A stretch of 64,000 bases of DNA from UBA3946 sp002385755 (lineage in GTDB: Bacteria; Bacillota_I; Bacilli_A; ML615J-28; CAG-698): the NCBI GenBank assembly GCA_050953085.1, contig JBMNLX010000001.1:205178-269177 (forward strand), given 5' to 3'. Below, in pieces: positions 59,183 to 64,000 of the stretch. Position 1 is the first letter of the stretch. Each line of letters starts with the position of its first letter. A program made the translations under genes and the position numbers. A model generated the notes under the pieces. That model had not been told where the DNA came from and ran no database searches. It saw only the letters and a program-made list of their open reading frames with translations.

Positions 59183-59208
59183 TATTTGACTTTTGTCTGT
59201 TACTTGGT
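59183..59208 (+). repeat. 26-bp direct repeat, right copy
   Basis: Exact copy of 57969-57994. Confidence 0.85.
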
Positions 59209-59227
59209 TAAAATGGTTATGCTTTTA

Positions 59228-59347
59228 CTTGTTAGCAGGATAGGGCTACGCAGAGGTGCGACCCGAGCGGCTAACAAGGTTTGGCGAGGGAATGAGGTTT
59301 TACCTTGTTCCTTTTTTCATTCCCTTGGAAAACCAAAGCGGTAAACC
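59228..59347. other. Strongly structured non-coding segment between two insertion sequences
   Basis: First domain: CTTGTTAGC (59228-59236) pairs with GCTAACAAG (59270-59278), enclosing GGG/CCC and CGCA-gagg-TGCG. Second domain: TTTGG (59280-59284) with CCAAA (59333-59337) around AGGGAATGA (59287-59295) with TCATTCCCT (59317-59325); GGTTT/AAACC closes the outside. A GGGGAC-aaa-GTCCCC hairpin follows near 59360. No coding frame. It may be a mobile-element end, a small RNA or a folded recombination site; I cannot decide which. Confidence 0.45.
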
Positions 59348-59389
59348 TTAGGGGTTTGGGGACAAAGTCCCCATGTGTATTATACTGTA

Positions 59390-60193
59390 TTAAGCTATGC
59401 TGGGATAGATTATTGTCTGTGGCGCACGTCCTCGCAGGGACATGTGTGGCCTAATTTCGTTGTATGTTTTTACCCAGCGTCTGGTTAAGACTTCTACCTC
59501 ATACATATTCCCAAATATCTCACCGTTTAAGAATTCATCTCTCATGCGTGCATTAAAACTCTCCACATATCCGTTTTGCCATGGGCTGCCGGGCTCGACG
59601 AACATAGTGGTCACACCTGTTTCCTTTAGCCATTTTTTTACCTCATTTGCTGTGAATTCAGGACCATTGTCACTCCTCAGGTATTCCGGCACACCTTGCA
59701 AGATGAATGCATCAGCAAGAGCTTGTATGACCGCTTTATCTTTCCAGTTGCGGCGAGGGATTGAAGCAATGCACATGTGTCGCCCCTCATCATAGATGTT
59801 TAGAAAGCGTATCTTCTTGCCATTTGCGGTCTTGTCGTCCATAAAGTCATAACTCCAAATATGGTTAGGTCTAGGCTCTGGTCTAAGCCTAATACAACTG
59901 CCCTCGTCTGTTACTATTGTCTGCTTCTTGGTGCTTTTTTTGGGAACTTTTAATCCCTCCTCTCTCCATATGCGCTCAATTCTCTTATGATTAACTCGTG
60001 GTAAATATGTATCGGATTTCTCTCTCATAGCGTTGATAATATCACAAATCTTGCGATATCCCCATCGCCTGTGATTTGTAGCCAATTCAATTATCTGCCG
60101 CCTAAGCTCATCCTCATCGGGCAGAAAACGGGGTATGTATCTGTACGCATTGCGGTTTATTCCCAGCACCCTGCAAGCCCGTCTATTTGACAC
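59390..60193 (-). CDS. IS3-family transposase OrfB
   Basis: 267 aa shown from the first in-frame ATG, though it is normally made as an OrfAB fusion. N-terminal HTH_21 region (YRKICDIINAMREKS... HKRIERIWREEGLKVPKK), then the rve core HIWSYDFMDD (D), EYLRSDNGPEFTA (D) and SPWQNGYVESFNARMRDEFL (E). Intact. Reading the -1 frame upstream gives KLLSPVKRKAAVDFVTTVHS, linking it to the orfA frameshift site. Confidence 0.93.
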   Translation of the reverse strand: MSNRRACRVLGINRNAYRYIPRFLPDEDELRRQIIELATNHRRWGYRKICDIINAMREKSDTYLPRVNHKRIERIWREEGLKVPKKSTKKQTIVTDEGSCIRLRPEPRPNHIWSYDFMDDKTANGKKIRFLNIYDEGRHMCIASIPRRNWKDKAVIQALADAFILQGVPEYLRSDNGPEFTANEVKKWLKETGVTTMFVEPGSPWQNGYVESFNARMRDEFLNGEIFGNMYEVEVLTRRWVKTYNEIRPHMSLRGRAPQTIIYPSIA

Positions 60194-60243
60194 ACTGTGA
60201 ACAGTTGTGACAAAATCAACAGCCGCTTTTCGCTTTACAGGGC

Positions 60244-60522
60244 TTAGAAGTTTTTTGAGTTCACGTCCTTAAGAATTGCGTTATCAAGGCTCAAATCTGC
60301 AACTAAACGTTTAAGCCTTGTATTTTCTTTTTCTAATTCCCTCAGTCTTTTAGCATCAGAAGTGTTCATGCTACCAAACTGCTTTCGCCAACGGTAGTAG
60401 GTATTAAGAGAAATCTCACACTGCCTAGCAGCCTCCTCTGCCGAACGGCCTTGTCCGCACAAAACTTCCATCTTGCGCAAAATTACAATAATTTGTTCCG
60501 TAGAATACTTTTTTCTTGCCAT
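60244..60522 (-). CDS. IS3-family transposase OrfA
   Basis: 92 aa helix-turn-helix protein (KYSTEQIIVILRKMEVLCGQ, AARQCEISLNTYYRWRKQFG) with a leucine-zipper C-terminus (RLRELEKENTRLKRLVADLS). It ends just past an A-AAA-AAC slippery heptamer. Confidence 0.93.
   Translation of the reverse strand: MARKKYSTEQIIVILRKMEVLCGQGRSAEEAARQCEISLNTYYRWRKQFGSMNTSDAKRLRELEKENTRLKRLVADLSLDNAILKDVNSKNF
60250..60256 (-). promoter_or_regulatory. Programmed -1 frameshift site of the IS3 element
   Basis: Heptamer A AAA AAC in the orfA frame (tcA AAA AAC), seven bases before the orfA stop. A -1 slip joins orfA to the open orfB frame. Confidence 0.75.
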
Positions 60523-60627
60523 GTTAGTAATCTCCTTTTGGCTCTCGCCTTTATTATATCATTACTAACTTTCAAACTGGTACAATTTTAGGGGGGCATA
60601 TCAAATACATTTTTGCGATAACTAGTT

Positions 60628-61863
60628 TTATCTTTTCCTCTTCATTTGTATTAGAAGACCGTAAGCAAAATTAGTTTTAGACATTGTTACCCCCCCCCGC
60701 GAAAGAAGACGCCTAATAATAGAGGATACTTTTGTTTTTTTCACAAATTGTTTCAGACGACTAATAATTGTTTTTCTGCAATACTTTTTTTGAAGGCCCT
60801 TAAAATCCATTTTATGCATGTCGTCAAAGAATTTCAGACGCTCCTTAGGAGCTTTTACGGATATATAGAATGCGGGGTTATACTTGATGCTTTTTTCAAA
60901 ATCAACTTCATTTTTCTCTATTCTATTGGAAATCAAATCCAAAATAGCTTCTCCTTTGTTGCTATTAACCAATGCCAAGCTAACGCCTTTGTCATCATCA
61001 ATATTTGGCATAATGTTTTCTATTCCCCAAAAATCTGCAAGCGTTATATCAGATAAGGATCCAAATTCTTTAATTTTACAATTATAGCAAGATGGGCGAA
61101 GTGAATAATTTTTTAAGAACATTATCATGTACGGATCGGATCCGCTATCAAGAAAGCGAGATATATTATTCCCCTGTATTTTTATTCCAAATTTTTTCCA
61201 ACCTATCAGTTTCTCTCTAAAATTGACGTACTCAATTTTTGCTTTGTATTTTGCTTCAAGATACTCAACATATTTATTCCACAAGCCAGGAGAAGGAACC
61301 CCATGACATACCAAATCAACGCAAAATAATTTGTCATAATCTTTTTGTAAAAAAAGTTTTAGGCCTTTCACTTGACAAGGTGTTCCAGAAAAAAGCACAT
61401 ATTTGTTATCTTCTAAATCTCTCTTAACCAGTTTATACGAATCATTTACGTAAGCTTGTATATATTTACTTCCTCTTACAGGCGATAACAAACTAACATT
61501 ATCAATTCGAGCAAATTCAGATCTCCTAAAATCTTTAGACATCACTACGCCATAAACTACTCCATTCATTTCTAGAATGCTAAGTGCAATCTCAGAAAAA
61601 ATTCCGCCTGAGGAAGATTTTGCTCTAAGTTCTTCGTTTTTGCTTTTCGCAGCATAGGCCAACGGGTTCTCTTTTTTGCTTTCGGATTGTTCCAAAAATG
61701 GACAAACATGTTCGCATCTATTGCAACCAATACATTTATTTGCATCCACTTTAGGATAATAAAAACCCTCATCATCCATCTTAAGAGAAATGCATCCAAC
61801 CGGACAAGCATTCAAACAAGCTTGGCAACCACAACAAGTATTCTTTTTCAAAATATTGATCAC
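60628..61863 (-). CDS. Coenzyme F420 hydrogenase beta-like Fe-S protein of a polysaccharide cluster
   Basis: 411 aa. Two 4Fe-4S motifs at the N-terminus (CCGCQACLNACPVGCI and CIGCNRCEHVCPF), then the FrhB-type N- and C-terminal domains (SSSGGIFSEIA, FSGTPCQVKGLK, VCHGVPSPGLW, CYNCKIKEFGSLSDITLADFWGI). In exopolysaccharide clusters such proteins accompany pyruvyl transferases and flippases; the reaction is unproven. AT-rich. Near the 3' end a run of nine G (60690-60698) lies in the frame; see the repeat entry. Confidence 0.88.
   Translation of the reverse strand: MINILKKNTCCGCQACLNACPVGCISLKMDDEGFYYPKVDANKCIGCNRCEHVCPFLEQSESKKENPLAYAAKSKNEELRAKSSSGGIFSEIALSILEMNGVVYGVVMSKDFRRSEFARIDNVSLLSPVRGSKYIQAYVNDSYKLVKRDLEDNKYVLFSGTPCQVKGLKLFLQKDYDKLFCVDLVCHGVPSPGLWNKYVEYLEAKYKAKIEYVNFREKLIGWKKFGIKIQGNNISRFLDSGSDPYMIMFLKNYSLRPSCYNCKIKEFGSLSDITLADFWGIENIMPNIDDDKGVSLALVNSNKGEAILDLISNRIEKNEVDFEKSIKYNPAFYISVKAPKERLKFFDDMHKMDFKGLQKKYCRKTIISRLKQFVKKTKVSSIIRRLLSRGGVTMSKTNFAYGLLIQMKRKR
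60690..60698. repeat. Nine-base G homopolymer inside the 3' end of the Fe-S protein gene
   Basis: C9 on the plus strand, G9 in the coding sense, in an otherwise AT-rich gene. Reading as given yields the tail SRGGVTMSKTNFAYGL. Gain of one G would give an early stop a few codons later (GNNV then TAA). Confidence 0.8.
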
Positions 61864-61891
61864 AAAATGCCTCCTTACCGTAAAAAGACAA

Positions 61892-62401
61892 TCAATAATC
61901 CTCTTTCAACGTATAATAAGTATAGTTTTCATCTTTTTGAATAATCCTAGGTTTAGGTAGCACCACCGTTGAATTATCAGGAACATCAAAAAAAACTGGG
62001 CAATTGGCACCTATCCTAACATTATTGCCAATTTTGATATTGCCAAAAATTTTGGCTCCTGGTCCTATATAAACATTGTCACCGATAGTTGGGCATCCAC
62101 CCATACTGCGTCCAATAGTGACTTGATGTGAAATTCTGCAATTCTTACCAATTCGAGCACCCTGAGCAATTACAATGCCATTTATGCCATGCGGATTAAA
62201 AATCGGCCTTGATTCGAATACATCTTTTTCCATTTGAGAATCTATAGAAATGTCAGCACTTTGTCTTTCGTTTTGTTTTTTTATCCAATAAAGCAACATA
62301 AGTCTTTTTATTTTGCTTTTTGTTTTAAAGAATTGCTCTCTTTTTCGAAAATATTTATCATAATTAAATAATAGTCTTTTTTTAAAAAAATCTTTTATCA
62401 T
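61892..62401 (-). CDS. Hexapeptide-repeat acyltransferase (serine acetyltransferase-like)
   Basis: 169 aa from ATG 62401, with GGAGGAG upstream; the longer frame has no site. A helical, basic N-terminus (FFKKRLLFNYDKYFRKREQF) precedes a left-handed beta-helix with repeats IVIAQGARIGKN, CRISHQVTIGRS, CPTIGDNVYIGPGAKIFG and IKIGNNVRIGANC. The CysE/EpsC-like pattern suggests O-acetylation of a sugar in the polysaccharide. Lies between the Fe-S protein and the flippase. Confidence 0.88.
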   Translation of the reverse strand: MIKDFFKKRLLFNYDKYFRKREQFFKTKSKIKRLMLLYWIKKQNERQSADISIDSQMEKDVFESRPIFNPHGINGIVIAQGARIGKNCRISHQVTIGRSMGGCPTIGDNVYIGPGAKIFGNIKIGNNVRIGANCPVFFDVPDNSTVVLPKPRIIQKDENYTYYTLKEDY

Positions 62402-62470
62402 TACTCCTCCGCCCTTCGTAAAAAACCATAAGATTATTAGTTTTATCAAGAATTTAGATTATATACATTT

Positions 62471-63976
62471 CTATTTGCTAAAACGACTCAACACTAATCC
62501 TTTCTCGTACTTGTTCATTGAAGTCAGCCACATCGATGCACAATAAATAGTTGTATAAATCAAAATGGCAATCAAAAGTAACCAAAAGTTATCATAAGGA
62601 AAGTATCTTGACAGTAAAACGCCACATAGCACAGGAATAACGAGGCCGAATGATATTCGTATAATATTTCTCCAAAATAAAACAATATCGATTCCACATT
62701 GCTTGTAATAATAAATGTTCATAACCAACCCATTAGCAAGAATAAGCGACACACCTGTTCCAATTGCGCTTCCAATTGCACCATATTGCTGAGCTAAAAA
62801 AATAGACAAGACAAGATTAACTAATGCCATTACCAAATAAGCAATGCTTCTAAATTTATGTTTATTCAACGCCCTTTGCACTTCAATTCCTATATTCTGC
62901 GTTAGCGCAATCATTGAAGGAATGCACAAAATTAGCATAACATAATATGCATCTGTATATGAATCTCCTACCCAAAAATGTAAAAATTGTTGTCCAAAAA
63001 AGATAAATCCTGTACATATCAACCCCAAAATCAAGAACTGGATTCTGCCAACCTTAATAAACAGGTTGCTTATTTCCTCATCTCGGTTTTTAGAACTGTT
63101 AATTATAGAATGAATTCTTGGAGCGAACAAACCAGAAATAGATAAAGAAAACTGTTGAAAAGCCATATATAAAGTGAATCCAACCGAATAAACTGCAACC
63201 ACATCAGTGCCTTTGAAGCGTCCTAGTAGAAGCTTGTCGATATTGAGATTAATTTGATCGACAATTAAATTTATAGCAATAAAGATGGTAAAGACAAAAA
63301 ACTGCCCAAATATGCCTTTTTCAAAAGATTTAAATTTAAATTTAGTTTTAAGTATAGCAAAACAATAAAAAATAAATGAAATATCTACTACCAGCGAAAC
63401 AACAAGAGTAACTACTACAATTGATATTGATCCATATCCCAATAACATAAAGGGTATAGAAAGTATCGGGCTCAAAACAGTCTTTCCAATAAGCATTGCT
63501 TTTAAGAAAATAAACTTTTCATGCGCTGAAATAATGCAACTAAAAAGGCTCATAGGAAATGAAATCGATAAATTGAGTGTTAGCAAAAACATAAGAACTC
63601 GTGCAATTTCATACTCTGTTTTTGTGAGTCCGTTATCAAACACAAGTTGAATATTTGATGTCAAAAACAAACCGCATAAAAAGGAAATCAGCGAAATGAT
63701 TAGAAATACAATCAAAAACAATCCATTTAGACTATTTATTTTTTCATTTTCCCCTTTGCTTTTATAAACGGAGAAAAAACGAATGTAACTACTGCTAAAA
63801 CCAAGATTCAAAATAGTTAAAAGCGAAATTGTTGATGCTACAGTATTGTAAAGTCCATATTCGCTTTTCCCAAGCAGCTTGATCATCACAGGAGTATAAA
63901 TCAAATTGATTGCAACATTAAACGCCATTTGCAAATATGAAAGAATGGCGCCAATTTTTATCTGATTTGCCTTCAT
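62471..63976 (-). CDS. Wzx-type polysaccharide flippase (MOP superfamily)
   Basis: 501 aa with about 14 hydrophobic helices. The start MKANQIKIGAILSYLQMAFN, the motif GKSEYGLYNTVASTISLLTI and GLFAPRIHSIINSSKN fit oligosaccharide-lipid flippases that move repeat units across the membrane. AT-rich, as is the rest of this cluster. The start TAATG overlaps a possible preceding stop. Confidence 0.92.
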   Translation of the reverse strand: MKANQIKIGAILSYLQMAFNVAINLIYTPVMIKLLGKSEYGLYNTVASTISLLTILNLGFSSSYIRFFSVYKSKGENEKINSLNGLFLIVFLIISLISFLCGLFLTSNIQLVFDNGLTKTEYEIARVLMFLLTLNLSISFPMSLFSCIISAHEKFIFLKAMLIGKTVLSPILSIPFMLLGYGSISIVVVTLVVSLVVDISFIFYCFAILKTKFKFKSFEKGIFGQFFVFTIFIAINLIVDQINLNIDKLLLGRFKGTDVVAVYSVGFTLYMAFQQFSLSISGLFAPRIHSIINSSKNRDEEISNLFIKVGRIQFLILGLICTGFIFFGQQFLHFWVGDSYTDAYYVMLILCIPSMIALTQNIGIEVQRALNKHKFRSIAYLVMALVNLVLSIFLAQQYGAIGSAIGTGVSLILANGLVMNIYYYKQCGIDIVLFWRNIIRISFGLVIPVLCGVLLSRYFPYDNFWLLLIAILIYTTIYCASMWLTSMNKYEKGLVLSRFSK

Positions 63977-64000
63977 TATTCGATTATATCCTTTGTCATC
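63976..64000 (-). CDS. 3' end of an upstream gene, cut by the window edge
   Basis: One frame reads TKDIIE and stops with TAA at 63976-63978, overlapping the flippase ATG. A coupled polysaccharide-cluster gene to the right is likely, but only about seven codons are visible. Confidence 0.3.

Larger units (their letters stand above)
59370..60600 (-). mobile_element. IS3-family (IS150-like) insertion sequence
   Basis: Contains orfA and orfB in the -1 relation typical of IS3. The end before orfA reads TGCCCCCCTAAAATTGTACC on the minus strand; the other end, near CCCCATGTGTATTATAC at 59368-59385, is a rough inverted match. Exact ends are uncertain. Confidence 0.8.

Noticed and set aside
59228..59278. 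integron attC site
   Set aside because: The long imperfect palindrome suggested it, but the RYYYAAC and GTTRRRY core sites are not in the right places and there is no integrase.
57500..60600. CRISPR array
   Set aside because: The only direct repeat is a two-copy 26-bp pair flanking an IS; there is no regular repeat-spacer series anywhere in the window.

Overview
The window looks like the chromosome of a spore-forming, probably anaerobic, low-branching Bacillota (Firmicutes) bacterium. The evidence is a Bacillus-like gene order in many places, a late mother-cell sigma factor (SigK) with a hydrophobic pro-sequence, the SpoIVFA/SpoIVFB pair, a SpoIIB-like SPOR protein, a YlmC/YmxH protein, a SpoVD/FtsI-type PBP, an hrcA-grpE-dnaK-dnaJ heat-shock operon with CIRCE operators, a T-box leader on valS and a meso-DAP-type MurE. 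NfnAB, AsnA and a DUF438/hemerythrin protein fit an anaerobic life. Core genes are rich in GCG/CGC codons; three stretches differ sharply in base use and are accessory.

Layout. 1-7.2 kb: mtaB-rsmE, a small membrane protein and the heat-shock operon, driven by a consensus promoter set between two CIRCE-like operators. 7.3-13.0 kb: an AT-richer island with a possible structured RNA, decayed mobile-element genes, a large serine recombinase, a PD-(D/E)XK toxin-tip/immunity pair, a HEAT-repeat protein and a multiply frameshifted Rhs remnant. 13.0-20.7 kb: nfnBA, an MBL hydrolase, a ROK glucokinase, ylmC, the rsfS-yqeK-yqeH-yqeG run and divergent sigK. 20.7-27.5 kb: an apparent four-gene operon of a heterodimeric ABC exporter, a small membrane protein and an FRG-domain protein, then a DUF438 gene. 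27.6-34.6 kb: asnA, a ROK-like gene, greA, and the tRNA U34-modification genes trmR-trhP1-trhP2 next to an XRE regulator. 34.7-46.2 kb: metalloproteases, spoIVFB-spoIVFA-radC-spoIIB-folC-hpt-valS (a condensed version of the B. subtilis valS...spoIVFB region), then nadE-nadD. 46.2-56.3 kb: a division/cell-wall cluster (murD, mraY, murE, PBP, rsmH, mraZ) with rpmF-yceD; it is interrupted by an opposite-strand DUF3825 gene, and ftsL is reduced to 17 codons. 56.3-60.6 kb: three insertion sequences of different families and a strongly structured non-coding segment. 60.6-64 kb: the edge of an AT-rich exopolysaccharide cluster (Fe-S protein with a G9 tract, acyltransferase, flippase).

How it fits together. 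SigK, SpoIVFA and SpoIVFB are the substrate and membrane proteolysis machine of the late sporulation checkpoint, and SpoIIB, YlmC and the SpoVD-like PBP belong to the same programme. The mraZ cluster supplies peptidoglycan and septum synthesis. yqeG-yqeH-yqeK-rsfS, rsmE, rsmH and bL32 concern ribosome assembly; mtaB, trmR and trhP concern tRNA modification. No tRNA, rRNA or CRISPR array was recognised. All functional names are by motif recognition from the translated sequence; no database search was possible.
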